Below are positions 36,301 to 48,259 of a DNA stretch of 64,000 nucleotides, one piece after another. The notes beneath the pieces are model-generated. The model was not told the DNA's origin, did not search any database, and saw only the letters and a program-made list of their open reading frames with translations. The DNA comes from Pohlia nutans (Eukaryota > Streptophyta > Bryopsida > Bryales > Mniaceae), in assembly GCA_022496805.1 (NCBI GenBank), contig CM040103.1:638001-702000 (forward strand), given 5' to 3'. A program made the translations under genes and the position numbers. Within the stretch, counting starts at the first letter, position 1. Every line of letters starts with the position of its first letter.

Positions 36301-36849
36301 AAAGGCTAAATGGCAATTCTATTATTTTGAACTCCTAAATGTCCCAGCATCTAGAAACTGGATGACGAACTGATTCAAAGCCTTGCAACTTTCTCAATGA
36401 CGAACTGATTCAAAGCCTTGGAACTGATTCAAAGCCTTGCAACTTTCTCAATGACGAACTGATTCAAAGCCTCGCAACTTTCTCAATGACGAACTGATTC
36501 AAAGTCTTGCAACTTTCTCAAACAACCTCACATGTCTTTCATCACAGTCATATTTCTAAGCCTATTAAATTTTGTACCAATTGCAATAAATCTCTAACGA
36601 TGGAGAATTGTTGATAATATTCGAGAGGCCTCTAAAGGCAATAATGTCAAACTTGTTGCCTGGGTATAATTCCATAGAATTGGTATACAAAGAAAACTTA
36701 CAGATTATGCATCGTGGATTCAACCCGTACGATTTGATTCAAAAATACTATGAACAATACTTTATTATATAAGTTGAAAGGTTAAATAAGATATGTACTC
36801 TGAATTTGAATTTTTTTATGTTTATTTTGTTTCCTTCTCTGTTTTATCC
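36301..36849. repeat. Spacer with 35-bp tandem repeats at 36,364-36,520
   Basis: About four copies of GACGAACTGATTCAAAGCCT plus TGCAACTTTCTCAAT, one partly collapsed, lie at 36,364-36,520. The rest is AT-rich with no gene. Confidence 0.7.
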
Positions 36850-37402
36850 TTTAGCGTATTGATTGAACACTATTATTAAAGATTTGTTTTAAAATGTTTG
36901 ATGAAAAACAAAAATGGAGTTTATGTACAAAGCAAAGTTGTAATTGTCAACATATTAAAGAAAAATGTCTGTATAGTTGGATTCATCAAAATTATTCTCA
37001 ATATTTTTCAATTAATTTTGCACGGTTTTTGCTTGAAACTTAATTAAAAATCCCAAAAAGTAAACAAAAATTGAAAAACATTATAATGAACTTGGAATAA
37101 CACTCAGTACAAGATGGTAAGGTCTCCAATTTTTGACTATAATTATAATTGAAAATCATGTGTAAAGTTTCATTTCCTGAACTAAAACTGAAATATCACA
37201 GAAACTACTCGAGGAACTTTGTTTGTAATTTTTAGAAAATTCACATCATCTTATTTTGAAGATCCATACAGTACAAATGGTACTTAACTAGCACAAGAAT
37301 CAAGAGACTTTTGGATGGATGAAAAATATCACCGTATATAGTGAAGGGACGCGTCAGAATTCATACAACGTCTAGAAAATGAAGGTTGGCGCGTCAAAGG
37401 GT
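36850..37402 (+). mobile_element. TTAA-type MITE (family 2), copy 3, degraded ends
   Basis: The interior matches the copies at 1,469 and 60,095 (ATGAAAAACAAAAATGGAGT, TAGCACAAGAATCAAGAGA, GGCGCGTCAAAGGGT), but the terminal TTAA is lost on both sides. It is an older copy inside element A. Confidence 0.65.
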
Positions 37403-37835
37403 GCACCAATACTAATAAAGGTAATTCTATCAAAACCAATGTAAAAAACAAAATCTTAAATTCTATTTGGAATTCTTAGACACGTCCAACCATTTTTCAC
37501 GAAGAATTATAGATTCTAAGCCTTTGAACTTTTTCATACAACCTCGCGTCACTAATTATCATGAAAGTCCCTTTTTTAGCGTATTTCTTGCGACGTGGAG
37601 CTGTTGATAATTTTGGAGGGGTCTCCAAATGCAATTACGTCAAACTTCTAATAAAATACAAAGAAATGCGTGCCACGATCTCTCAACATTATCCTGTTGA
37701 TATGATCAAAGTATTTTGTAGTACTGTTTGTCGGGTGGACACTAGTAGATTGACATTTCAAATAGACAATTTATTCACGTTGCCACAAACCACGAATATA
37801 ACATAATTATAGTGCATTGACTAAAACACAATAGA

Positions 37836-38805
37836 TTAACTCCTAAACGTCAACACTTGAACCCCTAAATTTCCTTGTGTTTTCAGGAGCTTGAAACCTC
37901 AAAACTGCGATTTTGTACCTCTATGTACTCCCGGGGATGTGAACCAAGTTTTTTTTACTTCTTTTAGAATTCCAACCGTAAGATCTTGTACCTAAGCCTA
38001 TTCATAGCTATTGTTTCAAAAATTGACCGTTGGATGTTTATCATTTGCAAGATCATAACATCCAAAGTTTGTGCAAAAGTTTTTCGGGGCATTGCTTGGG
38101 AGGCATTGTCTCCATAGTGCAAAGGGGGACTTGAAGATTGTTACTCCAAACATTTTGCTCATATTTTTTTCCATGTAGATAACTAAGTTGGGTACGCTCA
38201 TGCAAAATTTTAGAGACTCATTACGCGTTTCAAACCTTCATCCAAATTAATTTCCGGAAGTAGGTATAAAAATGGCAATTTGGTGAAACATGCATCACAT
38301 TAATTGTATTTGATTTTTGGAAAAAATGAACGGTGATTAGGTACCTCTATGATTTTATAAATTTTAGGCGAAATTATTTTTAAAAAATTTCAAAATCTCA
38401 AATTTTGACAAATTTCGAAAGAAATGGATGTGAAATTACAAAAAACCTTGGAGGTTGCTGTTCTTTATTTTGGAGGCTGCCCTTGTCAAGCCAAGAATAT
38501 AATCAACATGGGTCACTTCAAATTTTGAGCCTAAATGTGGTGAAGAGCATGTCTCCAAAAAAGAAATTTGAAAAAATGATTATAATAAAAAGTTTTTTTC
38601 TGCCCCAGTTGGGCTTGAAACCAAAAATTTCAATAAAAAAATTATAAAATCCGAATTTGACTTTGTAATTTTTACCACACACACCTTGTATGTATGACCA
38701 CACCCACGCCAAATTATAGTCTAAAATTCTTAATTTAGACCTTCCATCTAAGCTGCCCGAAACAGCAAAAAGCCATTTTGGCTTTTAAGGGCCTTTAGGG
38801 GTTAA
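37836..38805. mobile_element. 970-bp TTAA-flanked element, CTCCTAAA/CCCCTAAA ends
   Basis: TTAA lies at 37,836-37,839 and 38,802-38,805, with tips TTAACTCCTAAACG and, inward from the right, TTAACCCCTAAAGGCC. No coding capacity. A block near its right end (GCTGCCCGAAACAGC) resembles the end of the 923-1,472 element. Confidence 0.55.
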
Positions 38806-39150
38806 TCAATTAACAGATTCAAATCGTTATCACGTTCGCTAAACAAATTTTAACTTATAGATTTTAGTATTAAATATTGATGGTAATATTAGTGAATCAA
38901 ACCGTATGGATGGATTCATTTGGAATTTAAGATTCAAAATCTAGATGTTTCATTTGGTATATCAATTCCAAAATAATCTTCTAAATAGTCATTTAGGATC
39001 ATTTTTCTAGCACCGTCAATTCCATGGTCATACCTTCATAATGTTGATGATTATCTATGAAAAATTATAAATCATTCAATGTGATATTTAAAGTATGCAA
39101 ATTACAGTGCTTTGACTTTTACAAAAGAGGTGAGGACCTTTAGGGGTTAA
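38806..39150. mobile_element. Truncated TTAA-type element
   Basis: The right end reads GGACCTTTAGGGGTTAA like the neighbouring elements, but no matching left tip is visible. The interior is AT-rich. Confidence 0.4.
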
Positions 39151-40846
39151 TACATATAAGCCTTGTTTAGAAGGGTTTACTATAGGCATTTATATGGGTT
39201 AAAAAAATGACTTTTCGTCTTATTGACCCTAAACTATAAAAGTGTTGAATTACAAAATAAGTTGAAAATTTATTAGGTGAAGAACAACTTCCCATTTACA
39301 GCTTCAATATTACTCTAAAATCAATTCAGCTGAAATATAACTCTTAGAAAAATCAATACTCTTAATTTTTTGAGTAAGACAATAAATTCTATATCTTTTT
39401 GACCGTAACCAAAAAATTTCATTAAAAAGAATTCATTTGAGTATTATAGAATAAGTACAAAATCTCAAATGGTATTTCATTCAAGTACACAAGGTTCTTC
39501 CTGGTTATTCTAGAAATGTGATATACATATGCAAGCAATGAAATTATTCCTTTATTTTGTTCTTCTCCCTTAACTTGATCAGCCAAGCACTTTGAGACTA
39601 CCCTAGACGCTGGACATCTTGTTCAGTCCTGATTTGTGACTGCACGCGGTGTGCCTTTCGTTCTTCGATCGCATACTTCTACACAATTTTTTTTTGCAAA
39701 ACACATAATGAAGTATAGTTAAATAGGATCATTATTTAGAGAGGACAACAACGTACTGACAAACCGCCAAAAAATTAGATACTTCTCACCGAAACATTCA
39801 TTTGATGATTTTCATCGAAGCATTAATGATTTTCATCCAAGGATTAATGATTTGCATTCATGATGCATCCCCCTCCTACAAGTACATCGAGCTCAATCAT
39901 AGCATATGCATGAAGTATATCTTATGTACGTCATGAGTGTACTCTTATCATGTGAATAATGAATTATCATATGAAAGATTGAAGTAAGGACATGATTTAG
40001 GGTAATTAAGTACCTAGGATAGTGCTTATGAATTTCACCATCATGTAGTGCTATTTAAAAATTAACACCAATTATGAGAAGTTTCTTACAATATAAACAT
40101 TTAGGTGTCTTACTTATTTTTACAAATTAAATTGAAGACAACGATGACAAATTATTGAATCCTAAGTAAATTAAGTAACAAACCCCGGGATATGCAATTG
40201 CACATTCTGCTAAAGGGGCAATTAACATATATGTTGTTCAAATTTACAAATTTATTTTAAAGAAATTTAAATTTTGATTTATTTTAGGAAAATAATTATC
40301 AACATAATAGATCACCACGTTCACCCAAAAAATGTGGGGTGTCTTTTATACAAAGTAATTTTAATTTGATATGAGTAATGTCTGGTTTTTTTAAACCAAT
40401 TTTCTGGAATTCTAGATATATTCATAGGATATAGGTGTAATACACCTTAATGAACCTAAAAATATTAAATTATTTCACTATATATAATTATATACATAAT
40501 CTAGAAATTATATATAGATGAAATGTATAGATTCCGAACACGAGACCCTATCAGCAAAGGTTCCAACAATTAACCGTATGATAATTATGAAATTATTACG
40601 TTTTTGGTCATATTCATTGAATAAGTAGCATTTTATTTGTACTTTATAAAATTTGGGTTATGAGTTATTATATTATATTTTATTTGTAGCAGCTCAGAAC
40701 ACATTGCAACCGACATCACCATTCTATCACATGTCACATGCAACTCTAAGTATGTTGGACTTGAATAATAGTATGTCGAATTAAATTTTTATCCCTTCAA
40801 ACCAAATATGTTCATCGCGATTAGTATAGTCTGAAATAATTATAGT
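39151..40846. other. AT-rich spacer inside element A
   Basis: No gene, RNA or clear repeat recognised. Confidence 0.5.
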
Positions 40847-41437
40847 TTAACCCCTTCATGTTCTCACTCTTTTTAAACTTGGCAGATTTAAAAAGATACA
40901 TAAAAAAAATCAAGTAAGACTGAGGGATATTTTGTCTTTCATGAATGAATAAAAGTTTTACATAATTAATTATGGATTCTATCCATACAATTAATTTGGC
41001 AATGGCTATCACCGATATTTGTGTATTATATTACGAACTGAAAATGTAACGATCGTTTGTAACAATTACGATTAGTACAAATAAAATATTGACAATCTAG
41101 TAATGAATTCTCGGGGTTCGGATGGGTTCAAATGTAATAGTCTAAGTGTAGTAATGTTTGGCGTTTTTTACGTAGCATATATTAGGTAGTTCACTTTTTC
41201 AAGAGCACTTTTGGAATAAAATCTTTGAAATGAGTAGTGGAGCACTACAACGTGAAATGAGGCATTGAACTTGCACAAGTCATCCCGTTTCTAATGGGAC
41301 CACACATGCATAATCCAACTTCCCAGATAAGTTTGAAATAAAAATTTCACACTGCAAGAAGTGCATGATAGATGAGAAATCGGAGTTCAAATTCGTTCAT
41401 CATGAAAAAAATGCATGGTTGGGCGGTTAGGGGTTAA
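40847..41437 (-). mobile_element. 591-bp TTAA-flanked MITE (family 3), copy 2, inverted
   Basis: TTAA lies at 40,847-40,850 and 41,434-41,437. The right end reads GCATGGTTGGGCGGTTAGGG, matching the start of the family 3 copies at 30,317 and 61,302 in reverse orientation, with shared interior blocks (AAGTGCATGATAGATGAGAA). Confidence 0.75.
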
Positions 41438-41614
41438 ATGCAACCCATTGAACTAGGTAATTTAGCATTTTTTTAACCATGTGCTTATGACCAAATTTAC
41501 GAAAATCAACGTAAATAAATAAGTTTCAATTTTTATACAAATTATAAATGAGTATTAGTGACGCACTATATATTTTTTCGTATATGATGAATGTTATGAA
41601 TTTAGTAGTATAGA

Positions 41615-41765
41615 CACTACAAGAAACAGTGTCCGAATTGACAGAAACGTGGTCGAATCAACTCGTCTTTATGATAGATTTCTGTCACTTTGGACAAATT
41701 TCTATCAATTCGGACAGTTTTTGTCAATTAGGACATGTCAATTCGGACACTGTTTTCTTGTAGTG
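41615..41765. mobile_element. 151-bp CACTA-type MITE
   Basis: Begins CACTACAAGAAACAGTGTCC and ends with the inverted counterpart ACACTGTTTTCTTGTAGTG, flanked by the 3-bp duplication AGA (41,612-41,614 and 41,766-41,768). CACTA tips with a 3-bp duplication define the EnSpm/CACTA class. Confidence 0.9.
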
Positions 41766-42209
41766 AGATTTGATTGAAAAATCATACTGTAATATAATGT
41801 ATCTACGTAAGTGCATGAGGAAAAAATACTTTCTCATGCGATTAGTCATTGAATTATATTAAATGTAATACTTCTTTATACCTATTTCCGAACAACTATA
41901 TGGATGTGTGTGTATCATATTCAATCCAAAATCCAAAATAAGATTTGGAATTGAATAGAATGATGGAGAAATAATACCCATCAATGTAAATGCATTCAAG
42001 TGGGAGTGCAAGGTACATGCACTAGAGTACCAAGTGCTCTCAAGGAATAGTATGTACATTGGATGAATGGCGGCTCACATGAGATGGAATTCATTTCAAG
42101 TACTCTCCTTCTTCCACATTTCAATATTTGAATGTGTGAACTTTTTCTCATTCCTCATTCACTCCTTCCCCTTCCTCATTCATCTCCTCCTTGTTTTTCT
42201 TTTTTGACC

Positions 42210-42680
42210 ATGGCTTCTAGGCACCCAACCCATGGAGTTTTGTCTCTCCCTTCTCGTCCTCATTCTTTAGAGGAATTAACAGGGTTTTTGTGGTTTGTTT
42301 ACAGTTCCGATGCATGTCGATGGAAGAGAAATCTTCCTCTTCATCCATTGTTGCGAGGGATTGTTAGTGGCGCAGATGATTTTGTTTGGAACTACCATTG
42401 TGGCAAAGAGATGGCACGGTTGGAAGCTTTTTCTAGCGTTTCATATGCTGAAGTAGCACGAATTGTGAACCGTCCTTCTACAGATTTACTTCGTGGAGTG
42501 GCGGTGATAAGAAAGGATTGCAGGTGCGTGCAATTTGACTTATGTGATTGTGCTCCCACAAATTTGAATGGTGGTGGGACCAAAGAAGTGATCGAGATAT
42601 CATCAGACACATCTTTCTATGTCACGGCGGAAGGTGGAGAATCGGATGCGGCATCGGTGGGGAGTAATCGCCAATTTTAA
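42210..42680 (+). CDS. Unrecognised 156-residue protein inside element A
   Basis: The start is chosen at the Met with context gaccATGGCT; the open frame extends upstream to 42,132 but that part is low-complexity. The protein (MASRHPTHGVLSLPSRPHSL) has a Trp/Cys-containing central part and CRCVQFDLCDC, a possible metal-binding cluster, then an acidic Ser-rich end. It lies just upstream of the DUF7869 gene on the same strand. No family recognised; it could be element cargo or a nested insertion. Confidence 0.5.
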   Translation: MASRHPTHGVLSLPSRPHSLEELTGFLWFVYSSDACRWKRNLPLHPLLRGIVSGADDFVWNYHCGKEMARLEAFSSVSYAEVARIVNRPSTDLLRGVAVIRKDCRCVQFDLCDCAPTNLNGGGTKEVIEISSDTSFYVTAEGGESDAASVGSNRQF

Positions 42681-43668
42681 TTTTGACTTTTGCAGCACAG
42701 CTGGGTTACTTGTTTTTGGAAGCGGATTTTGAGTTTAAAGCGGTTTTGATTTTGGTTTTGCAGTGGCACTAATAGTTTGTTTGACATAGCGGCATTGTCA
42801 CTTTCGAGGGACCCAATTTTTAGAATTCAGGAAGTTCATAAGTGATGACTGTAAAAGTGTAGTTGGCCAGCGTGCTCCTCTGACCACAGTGAAAGTTAGT
42901 GGCTTGTAATCGTTTTTTTAATATAGTAACTTGCGAGTTGCACAGTGGCGGAGTGCTTTGCATTTATGTGCGAAAGCCGTTGCGAATTCACTGTAGAATA
43001 GGATGCCGTTTTGGAAAGGCATCCAAGACGGCGGAAACTTTGGGCGCTTCTTCATTCTCATCTCTCCCGCGCGTTCTCATTTTGTATTGCGTCTCTCACT
43101 TTGTTGTCTCCTCCGACCACTCGCCGCTCTTGTCTATCTTGCTTGCGGCCTCTCCCTGTTCTTGTCGCTTGTGTATTGTAGGACTGTTGTGTGCGCTATC
43201 GCGTGACTGAAGCGCTCCGAATGTAAGTGTTGATGTCATTATGTGCCGTATTATTTTGCTGTGTGTTTTGAAGATGGTGTAGGGGGCGACAGGATCTTGG
43301 TTATGGATTGTTTAGCATTACGCTCAAATGTGCAGTTCAATGGTTGTGTGGTTGAATTAGCAGTTCAATTCAGCGGTTCAATCTGTAGGTCAGTGGTTTT
43401 CTGCATTCAGTGCTTGATTAGTTCAGTTGCTGGGGTGCAGACTAGGAGAATGCACATTGCAGGGATTGTTTTCTTATTCATTGAGTGTATGCTCTCTTTT
43501 TAATTGTGCATGCCATTGCTTATATCCCAAGCTTGCGTTAGCTATGCAAATTGGAATGCATTGTGATCCAATGCATTGAAGTGGATACATATTTAATTTG
43601 CAACTCGGAATTGAGTGGAATTGAACTGTTCATGTGTTCCATCGTTTCAAAGCTTGATTCGTTCTGTT
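42681..43668 (+). promoter_or_regulatory. Probable promoter and 5' non-coding exon of the DUF7869 gene
   Basis: A pyrimidine-rich segment (TCTCATCTCTCCCGCGCG, about 43,057-43,075) and a donor-like GAAT|GTAAGT near 43,220 suggest a first exon. The coding exon at 44,852 is preceded by acceptor TTGTGACAG|A. The intron between would be about 1.6 kb and holds the second palindrome cluster. Confidence 0.45.
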
Positions 43669-44780
43669 ATCATCGACTCGAGGATAAGTTAAGTCGTTAT
43701 TGGGTACCTTTATACTGTTGCAGAATGGTTTATCTTCGAGTCGAAGATAACGTGTATATATTCCATGACAAAACATACATTTAAGAGTACCATGGATGTC
43801 AAAGCGGGACACTTCAGTCACAGAACCCATTATCCTCGACTCGAAGATAAGTACAACTGAATATACGACATGATGAACACAAAGTTAATTATCCTCGTGT
43901 CAAAGATAAGTACAACAGAATATACGATACTATTTATTGAGATAAAATTATCCTCGAGTCGAAGATAAGTGCAACAGACAATACAATAGAACTTATAGAG
44001 ACACGGGTATCCTCGAGTCGAAGATAATTTATGAATATATTTACAGTTATCTCATATACCAATGTCTACTACAAAAATCCTGATTGAAAGAATAGAACTA
44101 AACCACTTATCCTCGACTCGAGGATAAGTCACATAGGGTACTCAAAGGAACTGTGACAAGCAAATACATTTATCCTCGAGTCGAAGTTAGGCATATAGAC
44201 ATAAACTGTAGGTAATACAATACGCACCAAGGTAAAATAGTACTATCTAGTAACATTGATGTGACCAGGCCACTTATCTTCGAGTTGAGGATAATTAGAG
44301 GGGTGCGCCATGGTATATATCACATACATAATAAGTTATCCTCGAGTCAAGGATAACATACTCGTATCTTCGATGTCTCATTGTTACATTCGTCCGATGC
44401 TCCGCATTGGACAGTACCTGAAGCATTCAGGGACTAGTTATCCTCGATTCGAGGATAAAGTTGATAGGGACATACTGTCCCCCAAACTATAAACCAGAAG
44501 TCCAGACATGACTTACACGTTATCATCCGTATCCTATAACCATATCCTTGTGTCGAGGATATGGATCACTTTGATACACGTAGGCGCTGACTCTTCTTAC
44601 AGACAAGAAGTGCGCCTTCTGTTTTGGGCTGTCTATGCACGGGGTTCGGTCTGAATGAAATCTGGTGGAGTTTGTCGCTCAGTTATCGTCGACTCGAGGG
44701 TACTATAGACGGTGTTATAATATGCGGACATCCGAGTCTTGAAGCAGTACAGCCAATAGCATTATCCTCGGACCGAGTAT
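43669..44780. repeat. Fourteen A-type palindromes in the first intron of the DUF7869 gene
   Basis: Sites start at 43,669, 43,732, 43,832, 43,891, 43,950, 44,009, 44,109, 44,172, 44,276, 44,338, 44,440, 44,544, 44,685 and 44,764. Four of them (43,832-44,009) are spaced exactly 59 bp in a diverged repeat with GATAAGTACAACAGAATATA-like joints. Most keep ATCCTCGAGTCGAAGAT or its two-fold perfect form. The 44,685 site has a B-type left half (ATCGTCGA). Confidence 0.9.
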
Positions 44781-44851
44781 AATAATTTGGATAGCATTCA
44801 CACCATTACCATGCAGCTCACTGTCTCATACTTGATCTGTCTTGTGACAGA

Positions 44852-47602
44852 ATGGAGACGGTTGCGCATCCACAGTTGGAGCTAAGGGTGCCAACCCTGC
44901 CCCTAGGCGTGACACCATGTGAGGGCGTTCCACGTTCATCATGGACCACGAGGGGCGTTACGATCACCAACGCGGATGGGATCGATGTTGCAAAGGGTAT
45001 CTGCCATAGTGTTGATCCAAAGCTCGTAATTGACACAGACGGTTTGCCTCTCGGCGATGAGCGCGTAGCGATTGACATTGCAGAATCACTCGTTGAGGAG
45101 GAGGTTCCATCCGTATGGATGTGGTCTATGCGATCTTGGCATATCTCCAGGGTCTTCCTCAATGGAGCGAGCTTGTACGACAACGAGCAAACAGCCATAT
45201 ATACGGCAGAGTTGAATGCATCGAGGAGGCGTGTCCGGAAAGGGGTTAGGCCTTACGAGACCACACGCGAGAGAACTGAGCCGGCTACGCCTCCCAAGAA
45301 GGACTTCTTACTTTCTGCCCAGTCGATTAACGCTGTGTCGAGCAATGTCTGTTGTCCTTTAAACTGCGTGCAGCCGTTTCCGCGAGCAAAGATCCAAGCC
45401 CTTCGCACCCAATTATACATAACTGGTAACGTATACTTCCGAAAGCATCTGTTGCTGGAAGTGCACCGTCAAATTCACCGAGATGCGACCGGTAAAGAGA
45501 TGATTACCTTGGAGGGAATTGAGGTGTGCCCTACAGCATGGTGTCTCATTCATTCGGTGTCGAGAGCTATATACCATCGTTACAAGGGTCAAGCAAAATC
45601 TGGTGTGCGCCCGGAGCCGAATGGTAACCTTGGGACAAAGAAGCCCCGCTTGCAAACATTGCAAGCCACTGCCACTCTTCGAACGTTGCTCGAGAACTCC
45701 GCAGATCAGATGCCTCACAAGTCCAAGACACTTCCGTCTGGTGAGAAAGTCGTGTCCATGTGTCTCCCGTCCTCCTTTCGGTGGATCGAGACATTGCCTT
45801 TGATCAATGAGGTCAACGCGCGCTTTGATTTGCCGGATGTGTCATCCAGCGGACTGAGTAGAATTCGTAGCGAGTCTTTTCCCGAATTCGCACCAAAGGC
45901 TCGTGGGGATAGTTTTTCTCGATGTGGGACCTGTGATAGGATTAAACAGCTCCGTTCCGCTTGCACGTCAGGGTCTCGTGCATCCCTCCTATGGACTACG
46001 AAACTCAAAGCCCACATAAATGAACAAAGGGCTCACAGAGAGCTGTATTATGGTAATAGGGATCAGTCTGAGAAATTCCCAAACAAATTACTTACCATCA
46101 TCCATGACAAAATGGACCACTCAAAGACTGCTTCGCCGCATTATTCTCACAAGAGCAAGGCAGTTGATTCCTTCATGAAGTTGCCGGTTGCGGTGACTGG
46201 AATGATTGCGTATGGCCACGGAGACATTAGATATGCACATTATGGCCTCGACATTTATCCGAGTGATTCGAATCATACCGTGGGTTCAATTGCCCAATTA
46301 CTACGAGATCTGGAGAAGCCGCCGAAGTATTCAACGCGGGAGTTGTTCACTGGAAGTAGGTCTTTTGATCTCTCCGAGGCCTTGTTGCTAGGTTCGGAGA
46401 TTTGCTTAGAATCCCTCCCACCTCCTCCAAGGGAGCCGGTCATCGCGGAACCACTCCCTCCCACTTTAACTCTTCAGCTTGACAACGCGTGTGGGGACAA
46501 CAAGAATCGTTGGGTGTTTGCATTTTGCTCCCTCCTTGTACACAAAGGTGTCTTCCGCGAGATATTCATCAATTTCCTCATCGTGGGGCACACTCATGAT
46601 GACATCGATGCCCTCTTTGGTCGATGGAGCCGTAGATTGCGGGAAAATGACTACCCCACGATTCCTAAGCTCATGAAATCATTCATGGATGCTGAATCTC
46701 AGCCTGTCATTCCGCACCTTATTGAGGAAGTCCCAAACTTCAAAGGGTTCGTTGAAGGGTACTTGTGCACGGGTAATGATGCTTTGCAAGGTCATACCAA
46801 TGCTCAACAGTTCAAGTTCTACAAAGATTCCAACGGGTGGCCTTTAATGCAGTACAAAATTCTTTGTACAGACAACGACTGGTTGCCCAAGGAGGGTGGG
46901 GGAATTCGATTGTGGAAGGAGACTGCAGATGGACGTCCAATGGTGCCCAGTGGACAGCCTTGCGCACTGGCCCCGAATCAGATGCGATGCCTTGATGAGA
47001 TTTGCAAAGGCCTTGATGGATTCATTGCTCTATGGGGCACTATGGCTAATGAGGATTTGTCTGGAGAATTCAGGAGGATGAACGAGCCCCTCAAATACTA
47101 TTGGCAGGGGGTGAGATCTGCGCTAACCACGCCAGTTCCGGCGTGGGAGATTTTGCAAAATGGATTTTGGCCATCTTCGAGGTTCGCACCTGAAATGGAG
47201 GACCAATTTTTGGACGACGGGACAGTCCGTGAGGAGTTTGCCGAGGATGCTCCCTTTGTAGGCCGTAGGCGTGACCGCCCAGCTCCTTCATTTCGCGTTG
47301 GTCGTGATGTGTACGCTGGCTATTTCCTCGCGGTGCGCCCTGCAGATGACGACCTCCGACCATTTTGGCTGGCTAAAGCCTTGACGAATCCCAGTCCTGA
47401 TCCTGGACATATGAATTTCATTCAGATGCAGTATTGGACACCTGCTTCACGGCAACACGTCGATATGGACACATATGACGGTTGGGATACGAAAGAGGGG
47501 AATTCTTGGCGGGAGGATAGGTGTTTCCAACCAAATTGGTCCCATACAGATTGTATCATGACAGCGTGGAAGCCGCGTACAAGAAAAGAGACTTCCGATT
47601 AA
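44852..47602 (+). CDS. DUF7869-type protein, probable transposase of element A
   Basis: A 916-codon uninterrupted exon. Cys pairs CCPLNC (about 167-172) and RCGTC..IKQLRSAC (about 357-371) look zinc-binding. The conserved core has DKMDHSK (about 419-425), LQLDNACGDNKNRW (Asp about 544) and FLIVGHTHDDIDALFGRW (about 575-592). These are the signatures of the DUF7869 family, found in lineage-specific multicopy genes of plants, oomycetes and animals, with an RNase H-like DDE arrangement proposed here by inference. It is the only large gene of element A without a stop or shift, and it lies nearest the right terminus. It is transcribed away from the ParB-methyltransferase gene, with palindrome clusters in both first introns. 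Alternative: an accessory gene rather than the transposase. Confidence 0.8.
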   Translation: METVAHPQLELRVPTLPLGVTPCEGVPRSSWTTRGVTITNADGIDVAKGICHSVDPKLVIDTDGLPLGDERVAIDIAESLVEEEVPSVWMWSMRSWHISRVFLNGASLYDNEQTAIYTAELNASRRRVRKGVRPYETTRERTEPATPPKKDFLLSAQSINAVSSNVCCPLNCVQPFPRAKIQALRTQLYITGNVYFRKHLLLEVHRQIHRDATGKEMITLEGIEVCPTAWCLIHSVSRAIYHRYKGQAKSGVRPEPNGNLGTKKPRLQTLQATATLRTLLENSADQMPHKSKTLPSGEKVVSMCLPSSFRWIETLPLINEVNARFDLPDVSSSGLSRIRSESFPEFAPKARGDSFSRCGTCDRIKQLRSACTSGSRASLLWTTKLKAHINEQRAHRELYYGNRDQSEKFPNKLLTIIHDKMDHSKTASPHYSHKSKAVDSFMKLPVAVTGMIAYGHGDIRYAHYGLDIYPSDSNHTVGSIAQLLRDLEKPPKYSTRELFTGSRSFDLSEALLLGSEICLESLPPPPREPVIAEPLPPTLTLQLDNACGDNKNRWVFAFCSLLVHKGVFREIFINFLIVGHTHDDIDALFGRWSRRLRENDYPTIPKLMKSFMDAESQPVIPHLIEEVPNFKGFVEGYLCTGNDALQGHTNAQQFKFYKDSNGWPLMQYKILCTDNDWLPKEGGGIRLWKETADGRPMVPSGQPCALAPNQMRCLDEICKGLDGFIALWGTMANEDLSGEFRRMNEPLKYYWQGVRSALTTPVPAWEILQNGFWPSSRFAPEMEDQFLDDGTVREEFAEDAPFVGRRRDRPAPSFRVGRDVYAGYFLAVRPADDDLRPFWLAKALTNPSPDPGHMNFIQMQYWTPASRQHVDMDTYDGWDTKEGNSWREDRCFQPNWSHTDCIMTAWKPRTRKETSD

Positions 47603-48259
47603 AATCCCTGAGACACAAATCAACATCATCAAAGCATCTATTGACTCGTATGTCTCAGATTCCGTCAGCGAGGCATCCCCGCCTCGAGGATGATTTGTAT
47701 GTAGGCATATGTGTAGGAGAGATTTGTAGTGATTCGTATTGTGTGGATCTAAATGTAGACTGGTGTGCAATACTACAATGGCGATGTCCTTATTGTAGAA
47801 CATTGTATTACATTCATTGAAATTTATCGAGGTGCCTATGCACTATGAATGTTGAATTTTGTATTTTGGTACTGCTTTCACATTACATGTATGGATGGTA
47901 GGACCATATTTGTCATTGATATCTCACTTAGAATAGATCCTCAATTATAAGTGTGATTCTATTTGATTACATCATTGTTGGCTGAGACAAGAATATTATA
48001 ATTGCCTTAGTTATGCCTCGTACCAGTTTGAGAATGGTTGTGTAAACATTCCATTATTGTTGCGTCAACATTCCTAATATTGCTCAAAGAAATGCAACAC
48101 AGGTTTCAGGACTTCAACAATTAAATATGACTACTCTTAATTTAATAGATGACTATGACTGATCCAACGTAGTTAAGTCTCAATTTAATGAGTTGTCTCA
48201 CTATAATGACCGATTATTATCTTCGAGATTTGGGGTCATAATTAAAATGAGACTGCACA
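47603..48259. other. 3' flank and right subterminal region of element A
   Basis: No gene recognised. A degenerate palindrome (CATCCCCGCCTCGAGGATGA) lies near 47,675 and a lone half-site (ATCTTCGAGAT) near 48,219. Subterminal GTCTCAATTTAATGAG near 48,177 is inverted relative to 27,335. Confidence 0.5.
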
